A stretch of DNA of 64,000 bases from Piliocolobus tephrosceles (Eukaryota > Chordata > Mammalia > Primates > Cercopithecidae): positions 55,009,307 to 55,073,306 of the forward strand of contig NC_045443.1 of NCBI RefSeq assembly GCF_002776525.5, read 5' to 3'. The notes beneath the pieces were generated by a model. It had not been told where the DNA came from and did no database searches. It was given only the letters and a program-made list of their open reading frames with translations. Shown one piece after another: positions 55,201 to 63,700 of this stretch; position 1 is the first letter of the stretch; every line of letters starts with the position of its first letter. The translations under genes and the position numbers were made by a program.

Positions 55201-58010
55201 TTAGCTGGGCGTGGTGGCGCATGCCTATAGTCCCAGCTACTCTGGAGGCTGAGGCAGGAGAATCGCTTGAACCTGGGAGATGGAAGTTGCAGTGAGCCGA
55301 GATCGTGCCACTGCACTCCAGCCTGGGCCACAGAGTGAGACTCCCTCTGAAAAAAAGAACGAAAGGAGCTAAGATCTTGCACCTGGGATACTTTTCGATG
55401 GGGGTGGATAAGGAATGGAAGTGAAGTCACAGCATGTCTTACTGTTATTCTAACAATTCTTAACTTCTGTTTTGAATCTACCATAGCATTCTGGAAACAA
55501 AAAATATAATCCCTTTCAGAACAGAGAGTGTGTTGCTGCATAAGTTATGGCTATGTCTCAGTGTACCTGTAAAGGCTGTATAATGTGATAGAAAACCTTT
55601 GGCTTAGCACAGACTTGAGTATGATGAGCTTAGCTGAGAGGGATTTGTGTAAACAAAACAAAAACAAAAAAAACGAAAGAGATAGCTATAAGGCAAGATT
55701 ATCCTGCTGGAAAGGCTTTGAAATCTGTATTAGATGGATGTGGGGAGAGGAAGTATAGAACTCATGGACTGATAATGAATGTGAGCAGTTCTGCTCACAG
55801 CCACCCTGGGCCTCTGTCCACATTTAGGAGAAAGGGTGGTCAGTCATTTTCTATAGTAAGAGCCTGCTGAGCCAGTTTGTGAAGTATGTGAGCATCAGGA
55901 TATCAGTTCCAACTAGATGAAAAAAGATATGTTAAGGACAACAGGAAGGCCCTTGGTTTTGTGGAGAAGAGAGTAACTCAACTCTGGGGTGGAGGGTGGA
56001 GTCACAGTGAGCTACTCAGAGAAACTGTGAACTGAGTGAATTGGAGCGAGAAGAAAGGCCTGCTGCCTGGAAAGGGTGATTACCCTGTGCCAGGTCAGCT
56101 TATTGATATGCCACTGACTTGTTGTATGCTGCATGTTTTCTGTGCCCGTGAGTCCCTGCTTCTCTGGTGAATTCTGTGTCTTCTGTCAGTGGAGAGGGGT
56201 GGAAGCAGGGTACACATCAGCACACCCCTAGAGAAGAGGATAATGTGGTTAAAGCATGTGCTGGCATAGCTCATGGATATCTGCTCTTGTCAATAGAGTT
56301 TGAAAAATTCCTTAAAAAAAACTGTTACATATACTCTGTTTTTAGAAAAATATGCTAATTTTATATTCTTTTCCAATTAAAAAAATAAGTTGATATAATA
56401 AAGGAAGAGAGCGTGATTTTTTAAAAAAAATTCACCTTCTATCTTTGTGATAAGTTTGTGATGCATGCAGTCTGTGAAAGAGAAGTTTTCCTCTTTTTAC
56501 CACTGGGTAGCAGCAGCAGAAAACAAATAGAAATAGCAATAGGACAGAAAATATGTGGAGATAGTAGGAATGTGGCTGAGGGAGAAGTCTTAGACAATGG
56601 AGTTCCTGCTTTTGTACAGCATGTGCCCAGGGAATAGAAACAGCAAGTACAGTTACTGATTGTAAAATTGCATAGTCATACCTTTATTTTAACAGAAATT
56701 TATTATGTCTAAAAAGAAGTAAATCTGTGGTCTACATTTGTGTCTCCTAATCCTGTGGCTTCAGGAGACAAATTTTTGTACCTTTTTTTCCCTGCAGGGG
56801 AGAAATTTCCTCTCTTTTTGGTAATTGTTTTGGCTTCACATGGTTCTTTTCTTCTTCCTTTATGCCTGGGGTTTATTTTTTAAAATCAGTGTTTGGTAAA
56901 ATTCAGGTTGAGAAACACTAGATTCCAATGTGAGTGAGTATCTCCAGCTTGAGCACACTGACCAGGCCAATGAAAAACTGGGAACATGCAGAGAAAACAG
57001 ATGGTTGTCAGGATGCACAGCCATCCAAACCAGTGTTTAATTATTTTTAGGAAAAGGTCAAGTGCCATTCTTTTGAGTTTTAATTTGGGCCTGGGGAGAA
57101 ATAAATGGATTAAAAGCTCTCCAAGAATTGGAATGGCAGGGCCTTATATTTCTTAAATATTTAAATTAGAGTATTGAGAAATTCTAGCCTATTACTATGA
57201 AACATTAGGTAAATTATTATCTTAGAACTTTAATATCTGTGTAAAGAACAATCAGGAAAAAAAGTTGTTTAATTTCCACCCCCCTTAAAAAATTAAGGTA
57301 CTTTCCAAGTTTGGGTGGATATGTGTATGGTTTTCTGTTGCCTCCAGAGAGGATTTACCCTTCTCAAAGGAAAAGTTATCTAGCATTGGTCAACTGAAAA
57401 GAAAGAGAGGTATAGAAGTGAAGTATATTTTAAATTTAATTAAATTTTATAAAAAAGTCAATCAGGACCTTATAGACTTTTTTTTTTTTTTGGTGATTTT
57501 GCAAATTGGGAGATACTGTTTGGTAGACACTGTGTAGAATTTCTGAGAATGACATCTGCTTATATTAGTGGGAAAGATGAGAAAATAGAGGTCTTACTTA
57601 TGCCTAAATAATTTTAGGTTGAGCTAAAAATACTCCTTAAGTGTTATATATCTTTGTTCATTTTGTTTTCTTCTTTGGAATGATAGAAATTAGTAAAATA
57701 ATATGAGGAAATTAATTTTAATTAATTCAGACATTAGAGAAAATGTATTATTTCATGATTAAATGTTTATATAAAATTAGAGCCTCATACTTTTTCTTCT
57801 TTTCAGACTTGTGTGCGAGACAGAGCCACTCTTTCTATCCTGGCTGTTAGGAATATCAGCAAAGAAGTAGCTAAAAAGGCTGTTGATGAAGTTTTTGAAT
57901 CTTGTTTCAATGACCATGAACCTTTTGGAAGGATCCCACATAACAAGACTTATGCAAGATATGCTCATAGGGACTTTCAAAACCGTGATCGGTATTATTC
58001 AAATATATGA
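44533..58010 (+). CDS. ATP23: ATP23 mitochondrial metallopeptidase homologue, 6 coding exons
   Basis: Six exons join to 246 codons plus a stop, the length I recall for human ATP23 (XRCC6BP1, Ku70-binding protein 3). The zinc-protease motif is T-H-E-L-I-H-A-F-D-H-C, with HEXXH at residues 125-129. Cys-rich motifs (C-E-D-C in exon 3) and the C-terminal N-R-D-R-Y-Y-S-N-I are intact. All introns are GT-AG and the phases match. Yeast Atp23 matures the ATP synthase subunit Atp6 in the intermembrane space and helps F1Fo assembly; the human protein was also reported to bind Ku70. The start is the first ATG after the CpG island. No frameshift or premature stop was found. Confidence 0.97.
45221..45251. 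repeat. (GT)n microsatellite, ATP23 intron 1
   Basis: About thirteen GT units with a few interruptions. Confidence 0.95.
45278..45570 (-). mobile_element. AluY-like, antisense, ATP23 intron 1
   Basis: Full-length element. 'aggtgcatttctttt' before and 'aagtgcattttttt' after form the TSD. Confidence 0.92.
46070..46555 (+). repeat. MIR relic, sense, split by an Alu
   Basis: 'gtgggttgcagagttagatg', 'gacttaacttctctgatcct' and 'agggttgttgtgaaaa', then after the Alu 'aatgtaaagtactagcat' and 'tgaataaatggtagctg': two halves of one MIR. Confidence 0.78.
46243..46489 (+). mobile_element. Alu, sense, shortened left arm, ATP23 intron 1
   Basis: About 50 bp of the left arm is missing after 'cagcactttgggg'. 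The right arm and A-tail are complete. Confidence 0.88.
47805..48097 (-). mobile_element. AluY-like, antisense, ATP23 intron 1
   Basis: Full-length element ending gagccaccgcgcccagca. Confidence 0.92.
48342..48630 (-). mobile_element. AluS-like, antisense, ATP23 intron 1
   Basis: Full-length element about 100 bp before exon 2, with only a short poly-T. Confidence 0.9.
48732..48777 (+). CDS. ATP23: ATP23 exon 2
   Basis: A 46-bp exon between ttttttag and gtaagt. Codes N-P-Y-V-K-L-L-L-D-G-M-K-H-S-G; G72 is A in the human protein as I recall it. Both ends split a codon, as the neighbouring exons require. Confidence 0.95.
48973..49270 (-). mobile_element. Alu, antisense, ATP23 intron 2
   Basis: Poly-T of about 18 and a full-length but diverged Alu. 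Confidence 0.9.
49796..49877 (+). CDS. ATP23: ATP23 exon 3
   Basis: An 82-bp exon between ccttttag and gtaggc. Contains H-F-S-C-E-D-C-N-G-N and ends in S-T-S-Q in phase 0. Confidence 0.95.
49920..50430. repeat. Ancient repeat relic, unassigned, ATP23 intron 3
   Basis: 'gcatgcttggcattctgttt', 'gaggccttgaatgctaaacg'-like text near 50360 and related phrases match the unassigned family seen at 12640-13760. Confidence 0.4.
50430..50585 (+). repeat. MIR relic, sense
   Basis: 'ttttcttatctgtataatat', 'gagaattaaatgagatattt' and 'agtgcctggcccatagtaag'. Confidence 0.7.
50790..50945 (+). repeat. MIR relic, sense
   Basis: 'agattttggagtcagaattg', 'ttattatctgtggggcttgg' and 'ctcagtttcctcatttgtaa'. Confidence 0.75.
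51078..51377 (-). mobile_element. AluS-like, antisense, ATP23 intron 3
   Basis: Full-length element preceded by an (ATT)n tract at 51060-51090. Confidence 0.9.
51385..52005 (-). mobile_element. Old L1 fragment, antisense, ATP23 intron 3
   Basis: 'gtaactgccacccagactag', 'tgaacaatgctgctataaat' and 'agcagaattactgggtcata' follow reverse-complement old L1. Confidence 0.65.
52263..52300. repeat. (TATT)n microsatellite
   Basis: About eight tandem TTTA units ahead of an Alu. Confidence 0.93.
52301..52606 (-). mobile_element. AluJ-like, antisense, ATP23 intron 3
   Basis: Diverged full-length element, from ggggacagggtcttgctctg to gagccacagttccccgcc. Confidence 0.85.
52953..53090 (+). CDS. ATP23: ATP23 exon 4 (HEXXH exon)
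   Basis: A 138-bp, phase 0 exon between tctcctag and gtgagt. Carries the catalytic H-E-L-I-H, followed by A-F-D-H-C, and ends L-A-C-S-E. Confidence 0.96.
53370..53595 (-). repeat. MIR relic, antisense, ATP23 intron 4
   Basis: 'ttcataataacccactgagg', 'tactattattgtccctgttt' and 'agtaagtggcagaggcagga' keep reverse MIR order over more than 200 bp. Confidence 0.8.
54571..54761 (+). repeat. Intronic duplicate, copy 1 (before exon 5)
   Basis: From 'gcatagctcatagatatttg' to the exon 5 acceptor. It aligns to 56263-56456, with long shared words such as tgctaattttatattctttt. Confidence 0.8.
54762..54845 (+). CDS. ATP23: ATP23 exon 5
   Basis: An 84-bp exon from gttcgagctg to caccaccag. Its acceptor is gtgatag and its donor gtaaaa. 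The intronic sequence before it is partly duplicated at 56263-56456. Confidence 0.95.
55072..55358 (+). mobile_element. AluS-like, sense, ATP23 intron 5
   Basis: Full length with a small gap in the left arm. 'aatgaaagga' before and 'aacgaaagga' after form the TSD. Confidence 0.9.
55370..56255. other. ATP23 intron 5, no feature recognised
   Basis: Intronic sequence without an assignable repeat. Confidence 0.4.
56263..56456 (+). repeat. Intronic duplicate, copy 2 (in intron 5)
   Basis: Second copy of the pre-exon-5 sequence, diverged to roughly 80% by eye. The acceptor AG has become AA (tttgtgataag). Similarity fades in what would be exon 5. Confidence 0.78.
56460..57790. other. ATP23 intron 5, remainder
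   Basis: AT-rich, with a poly-T at 57479-57492. No element or RNA gene could be recognised. Confidence 0.35.
57807..58010 (+). CDS. ATP23: ATP23 exon 6 (coding part)
   Basis: Acceptor cttttcag, then T-C-V-R-D-R-A-T-L and on to the stop TGA at 58008-58010. 67 residues are encoded. Confidence 0.96.
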   Translation, partial: TCVRDRATLSILAVRNISKEVAKKAVDEVFESCFNDHEPFGRIPHNKTYARYAHRDFQNRDRYYSNI

Positions 58011-58265
58011 GCACAATGACATTTTATGTTACAGAGCTTCCATCATCATGCAGAAAAAAAAAATTTGGTTCTCAAGTGAACAAACATATAAAATATAAAC
58101 AATCCATTCAATCCAGATAAAACAGAAGATTGTGATTCTAGCATATTATCAGAAAAAGTAACTATGGCAAAAAATGAAACTGCTTTAAACTCCAAGGCAA
58201 AAATTGTATCTTTATAGCTAACCATTTAGTAAATAAATAAATTACATTTTTGTATTTTGGTGACT
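58011..58265 (+). terminator. ATP23: ATP23 3'UTR and polyadenylation signals
   Basis: Overlapping AATAAA hexamers at 58232-58241 (aaataaataa), followed by a T-rich downstream stretch (tgacttgtttttatt). The cut site is probably near 58260. Confidence 0.75.
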
Positions 58266-58549
58266 TGTTTTTATTACATGTGATTATTTTAAAATTTGAT
58301 TAAGAAACCTGTGAAGTGTGCCCTTCCATGATGTTGATAGGTGACCACTATTGGTATTTACATTAAATGTAAAGAAATGTGTACTGATCTCATTGTAGGA
58401 CTCTTACCGAGCTGTTGTTATATGATGAAAATTGGAAATAATTCATTCAGTGGTCGATGCTATCCTCTCCCTATTCTTCTTTTATCATATATGTAGGACC
58501 TGTATGGCCTAATTTTCTGGGGACAGTCCTGGTTAGATCTTTTTCTTTT

Positions 58550-60020
58550 TAATAAAGGCAGTGCTCAAATTTTAGCTCCAGATCGACTGCAAGAACAAAC
58601 CAGCAATACCAAGAGGACCCACAGACCCTCTGAAGGAAGCAACAGCTCCTGCAGTACCCAGGAGACACCTCAAATACTGTGAGTGCCCCAACTGCAGAAG
58701 TGGGAAAGGGAGACCCTCCTCTCCCAAGCACACCTTCCCCAGTGGAGAAACTGAAGGTCTGTTTGTGGGAGAAGTTTCTGACCTTACCTGGAGCTGAGTT
58801 AATTTAGAGAGCCGAGCGAAATACAGAGGGTAGAGGAAGCAGCAGAAAGGCCCAGGAGCTCACTGGGTCCCCAAGCAGCCCATTCCTGCCTGTCACCACA
58901 GGAATCCATTGTGGGGGCAGCTAGAGGAGCAGAGGGTAAAACTCCCACACAGAGAAGGAAATCTCTAGCTGGACTTTGTAACGATTTCAATGGGGCGAGA
59001 AGCCTCCTGGCCAGAACTTGGGAGAGGGCACAAATCCCGTGTGCAGAATCCACAGAAGGTAAGAACCAAGCTCTTTTCTTTCACAGCTGGGAAGCGGGTA
59101 GCCTGGGGCAAGTTTTTAAGCCTGTCTCACCCACCACCTGGAAGCAGACTTGGGGCTGTGGTAGGGGTCATGGTGGGAGTGAGACTGGCCCTTCGGTTTG
59201 TGTGGGAGCTGGGTGATGCTTGTGACTGCCAGCTTTCCCTCACTTCCGTGACAACCTGCATGACTCAGTAGAGGCAGCCATAATCCTCCTAGGTACACAA
59301 CTCCAGTGACCTGGGAATCTCACCCTCATCCCCCACGACAGTCACAGCAAGACCTGCCCAAGAAGAGTCTGAGCTCAGACATACCTGTCCCTGCCCCGAC
59401 CTGATGTTCCTTCCCTACCCACCCTGGTGTCTGAACAAAAAGGGTATATAATTTTGGGAGTTCTAGGGCCCCGCTCACCACAAGTTCTTTTCCATACTAC
59501 CACAACTGATGCTCTCTGGAAAGCACCACCTCCTGGCAGGAGGCCAACCAGCACAAAAATAGAGCATTCAACCACCAAAGCTAAGAAGCCTCACAGAGTC
59601 CATTGCACCCCCCCCCCCCCCCACCCCCAACCCCCTCCCAGGCCCCCCCCCCCCCCCCCCCCCCCCCCCCACTGGAATAGGTGCTGGTATCCACAGCCGA
59701 GAGACCCGTAGACGGTTCACATCACAGGATTCTGTGCAGACAACCCCCCCAGTACCAGATTGGAGCTGGGTAGACTCACTGGGTGGCTAGACCCAGAAGA
59801 GAGACAACAATCACAGCAGTTTGGCTCACAGGAAGCCACATCCATAGGAAAAGGGGGAGGGTACTACCTCAAGGGAACACCCTGTGGGACAAAAGAATGT
59901 GAACAATGGCCTTCAGCCTTAGACCTTCCCTTTGACAGAGCCTACCCAAATGAGAAGGAACCAGAAAACTAATGCTAGTAATATGACAAAACAAAAGCTG
60001 TTTGACACCCACAAAAAAAT
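58550..60020 (+). mobile_element. Primate L1 5'UTR, sense, cut by a provirus
   Basis: Continuous L1P 5'UTR text: 'ccaagaggacccacagaccc' (58605), 'gaagtttctgaccttacctg' (58770), 'caggaggccaaccagcacaa' (59536), 'gaagccacatccataggaaa' (59831) and 'taatatgacaaaacaaaagc' (59979). ORF1 should start shortly after 60020, but the provirus LTR begins there. The rest of the L1 would lie beyond the provirus, outside the window. ORFs here are chance frames. Confidence 0.92.
59608..59670. repeat. Two poly-C runs (15 and 28 C)
   Basis: C15 at 59608-59622 and C28 at 59643-59670 with a C-rich spacer, inside the L1 5'UTR where the consensus has only short C-rich text. Length may be a sequencing or assembly artefact. 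Confidence 0.9.
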
Positions 60021-60080
60021 TGATTTGCTTTCCAGGAAACTGATTTGCTTTCCAGGAAACCGATTTGCTTTCTAGGAAAC
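60021..60080 (-). repeat. Three tandem 20-bp repeats at the LTR end
   Basis: Units of tgatttgctttccaggaaac on the + strand, the third with two changes. On the - strand each contains TTCC(T)GGAA or a close variant, a STAT-type TTCN3GAA palindrome, next to AAGCAAAT (octamer-like). Confidence 0.93.
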
Positions 60081-60492
60081 CAGGGCGAGTATTAAATGAC
60101 CAGCGAGTAGGCAAGGCTAGGAGCAAAACTGCACATTTATTTTTGGTCCCCCAGCTTCAGGAAAGAAGGTGTGGGGGAGGGGTGAGGTCCATCGGTCTCC
60201 GGCAGGGGAGGCCGGGGGAGTCACCAGTCCCGACAGGAGTGAGGGCTGAGGAAGTGCCTGCAGTGCGCCCACCAGGAGCGGCTTTTATGTCCTGGGCCTG
60301 GAAGTGGGAGGGCAGTGGGCGGGACATAGGCGGGTCGGGGGCGGGGCGGTAGGCGTGGCTAGGCGGGTTCCGGTTTTTCTCTGTGGGAGGTTGGGTTGCG
60401 CCTGCAAAGTCGACCTGTGTCTTTCCCGGGGGCGGGAAAGCTGGCGGTGAAGAAGCCAGAACTGCGCCATCTTGCCTCCGTTTGTCCAAACA
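60021..60492 (-). mobile_element. 3' LTR of the endogenous retrovirus
   Basis: On the - strand it begins TGTTTGGACA and ends AGCAAATCA (TG…CA), about 472 bp. The U3 start could be a few bases further (to about 60497). It has GC boxes at about 60316-60360, a TATA-like ATAAAA at 60283-60288, and AATAAA at 60136-60141. U5 ends in three 20-bp repeats (60021-60080). It abuts the interrupted L1 5'UTR. The 5' LTR is outside the window. Confidence 0.85.
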
Positions 60493-60499
60493 GTCCAAC

Positions 60500-60771
60500 C
60501 TTTTATTGATAATAGTGATAAGGGGCACCGTGGTCTGTCTGGCTACTTCCTGCTGTTAAGGGACGTCGTTAAGGTTGGGGTCTATGGTTGGTATTTGGAC
60601 GCACAGATGAAGAGGCATCTGGTTGAAGGTGACGCGCGTGATCTCTTGAAATTTGGCTCAGAGAAATTTGATTAAAACAGGAGCGAGACATAAGGCAAAA
60701 CAGAGGATTAGTATGGGAATTAGGAATGGGCTATATAGAGTATGGCGAGAAATTGGGATGAGTGTAAGAGG
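60500..60771 (-). pseudogene. env: env remnant (membrane anchor and tail only)
   Basis: Directly after the pol stop, the same frame encodes a strongly hydrophobic stretch of about 22 residues (about 60660-60725, - strand). A stop follows, then a short polar tail ending before the LTR. The position and character fit the end of a retroviral transmembrane subunit. The surface subunit and most of the transmembrane subunit are absent, so env is largely deleted. No envelope protein can be made from this part. Confidence 0.6.
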
Positions 60772-63700
60772 TCAGGGAACATGTGGTGGTTGGGAGAGTT
60801 TGGTGAATTTGAGACGGGTAGGGGTAAGTCTAGTAGATGCCCACTGATTGTCTTCTGTGGGGGCCTTTTTTAATTGTGTTATATGGACCCAGTGCGTGTG
60901 TCCTAGAAGTTTGGCTGCTGTGTATGTAGATAGGAGAACAGTATAGGGGCCTTTCCACCTAGGCTGAAGATCTTTGGCTTGGATATCTTTTAAGTATACT
61001 TGGTCTCCTGGGCTGAGAGAGAGATGTGGGCTATAGATGTCTGTTGGAGAGGGGTGTGCTAGTTTTGCATGTTGTCTCAGGAGTTGTCTCAAGAGGGTGA
61101 GGTATGGGAGATAAGTTGCCAGCGGGGAAGAAAGGGTGGGTAACTGCTGGAGGGTGAGGGGCCGGCCGTAAACTAATTCAAACGGACTGAGGCCTGTTGG
61201 ACTCCGTGGGGCTGCTCGCAGCTGGGTAAGCGCCAGGGGAAGGAGAGTTACCCACGATTGTTGAGTCTCGAGGGAGAGTTTGGTGAGTTGCTGCTTAATG
61301 AGCCCGTTGGCCTTCTCTACTTTACCAGAAGACTGAGGTCTATAAGGGATGTGGAGTTTCCAGGTGATGTGTAGGAGGGCTGCCACCTGTTGGACTACCT
61401 TGGAGATGAATGCTGGGCCGTTGTCAGACTGAAGAGTGAGCCGGAGGCCAAACCTAGGAATAATGTGTTCAGTGAGTATGGAGGCAACTATATTGGCGGT
61501 TTCTCCTGTAGTGGGATAGGCTTCTATCCATCCTGAAAAAGTATCAACGAGGGTTAAGAGATATTTGAATTTTTTATGCCTTGGCATGTGGGTAAAGTCA
61601 ATTTGCCAATCTTCGCCTGGTTGGTGCCCTCTGAGTTGATGGCTCGGATGGGGGTTGCGCAATGCGCCTTGAGGATTTGTCTTTAGGCAGATAGGGCACT
61701 GCTGGTTGATTGTAAGTAAGTGTTTTTGTAGTGCTGGACAGTGGAGGAGGGGATTTAGAAAATTGTATAAGTCTTTGGGTGCTATATGTAAAGAATTATG
61801 TATGTCTGTTAGAATGGTATGGAGTTGTGTTTCAGGAATAACTAATTTGTTATCAATATATATCCAGTCATCTGAAGTTAGTTTGGCTGTTGGATTTTGT
61901 AATAGTTTGGCCTTTTCCTCTTGGGTGTAAATAGGGGTATATTGAGGAGAGAGAAAACAAATAGAGGGAAGTGTGGGGGTGGAGAATCCAGCCGCCGATT
62001 TGGCGGTGGTGTCAGCAAAACTATTGCCAGCTGCTACCGGGTTAGATGGAGTTTGGTGGCCTCTACAATGTGTAATGGCTACCTTGGAAGTTGCCGACAG
62101 TGCATCTAGTAGTTTGAGTATTTGGTTTTTGTTGATAATAGGGGTGCCGCAGGGGGTTAAAAACCCTCTCTCTTTCCAGATGACTGAATGGGTGTGTGCA
62201 ATTAGGAAAGCATATTTAGAATCTGTGTATATGTTTACTGTTTTTCCTTTTGATAGGAGGAGTGCCTTGGTTAGTGCAGTGAGTTCTGCCTGCTGTGATG
62301 TGGTCCCTTGTGGTAGGGGTTTTGCCTCTAAAACTGTGGAGGAGGTAACTACTGCATATCCTGCCTGTCTGTTTCCTTGAAGGTTGATAAAGGAGCTGCC
62401 ATCCACAAATAGGGTTAGTTGTGCATTCTGAAGGGGCTGATCATGCAAGTGTAGGTGGCTGGGGGGTTGAGCCTCCAGGACTTCAGGACAAGAATGTTTA
62501 GTATGAGGTGGTTTGAGAGGGTCTGGCAGTAAAGTGGCTGGATTTAGAGAGGAGCAAACTTCTAAAGTAACAGTGGGGTCTTCTATGAATAAGAGATGGA
62601 AAAGTTGGAGCCGGGATGGAGTTAAGTGGCTAATACTTTTATGAGAGATAAGATCTTGAAGGCGGTGTGTGGAGAGGACGGTTAGATTACTGCCTCTAAT
62701 GAGCTTTTTCGCTTCCTGGGTCAGGCAGGCTGCCGCTGCCAAAGCATGCAGACAGGGTTGCCAGCCTTGTACAGTTGGGTCTAGTTGTTTGGATAGATAG
62801 GCCACAGGGTGGTGGGTGCTGCCGACAGGCTGGGCTAAGAGACCAACTGCCACTTTCTGCCTTTCATCTGTAAAGAGTTGGAAGGGACGCTGACGCTGGA
62901 AATCAGGCAGTGAGAGAGTGGGTTGTGAGAGAAGGCAAGCTTTTAAGCGGGTGAAATGAGTTGAGATTAACTTGGGGTTGGACAAAGGCCCATGTGGGGT
63001 TTCTTTAACTGCGGTGTATAAAGGTTTGGCTAAGATTCCAAAATTGGGGATCCAATGTCTGAAAAAGCCTATTAGACCTAAGAAGGATTGAACTTCTTTT
63101 GCATCTTGAGGGGGAAGAAGGTTTCGTATTAGGGCCACACGGTCGGTCGTTAGTGACCGGGCTGCTGGGGTGATTTCAATTCCCAAGTATATGACGGTTT
63201 GGCGGGAAATTTGGGCCTTGTGTTTAGATACCCTATAACCTAGTGAGCCTAAATGGTTGAGGAGAGTTGCAGTGTCTAGAAGAGAGTCTTGTTTGGTAGG
63301 GCTACAGATTAGGAGATCATCTACATACTGCAGAACTTTGCTATTGGTGAGGGGGCAGGAGGCTAGGTCTCTTGCTAAGGCCTGACCGAAGAAGTGGGGG
63401 CTGTCCCGGAACCCTTGTGGGAGGACTGTCCACGTCAGTTGAGTGGAGGTGTGTGTGTCTGGGTCTTCCCATGTGAAAGCAAAAAGGAACTGGCAGTCTG
63501 TGTGTAGGGGTATGGTAAAGAAAGCATCCTTAAGGTCTAGCACAGTAAAATAAGTAGAATTGGTGGGGATATGCGACAGAAGGGTGTAAGGGTTGGGAAC
63601 TACAGGGTGTGTTGGACGGATAGCCTCATTGACTAGCTGAAGATCCTGTACTAACCTACACGTTCCGTCTGCCTTTTTGACTGGAAGTATTGGAGTATTA

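Noticed and set aside
58911..59711. ORFs of 94-101 codons downstream of ATP23
   Set aside because: All lie in the L1 5'UTR, which is noncoding on the sense strand in this part.
60500..60771. Intact env or other accessory gene
   Set aside because: Too short and interrupted; only an anchor-like segment is visible.
61706..62380. + strand ORFs opposite pol
   Set aside because: Antisense shadows of the 1064-codon pol frame with no start or promoter context.
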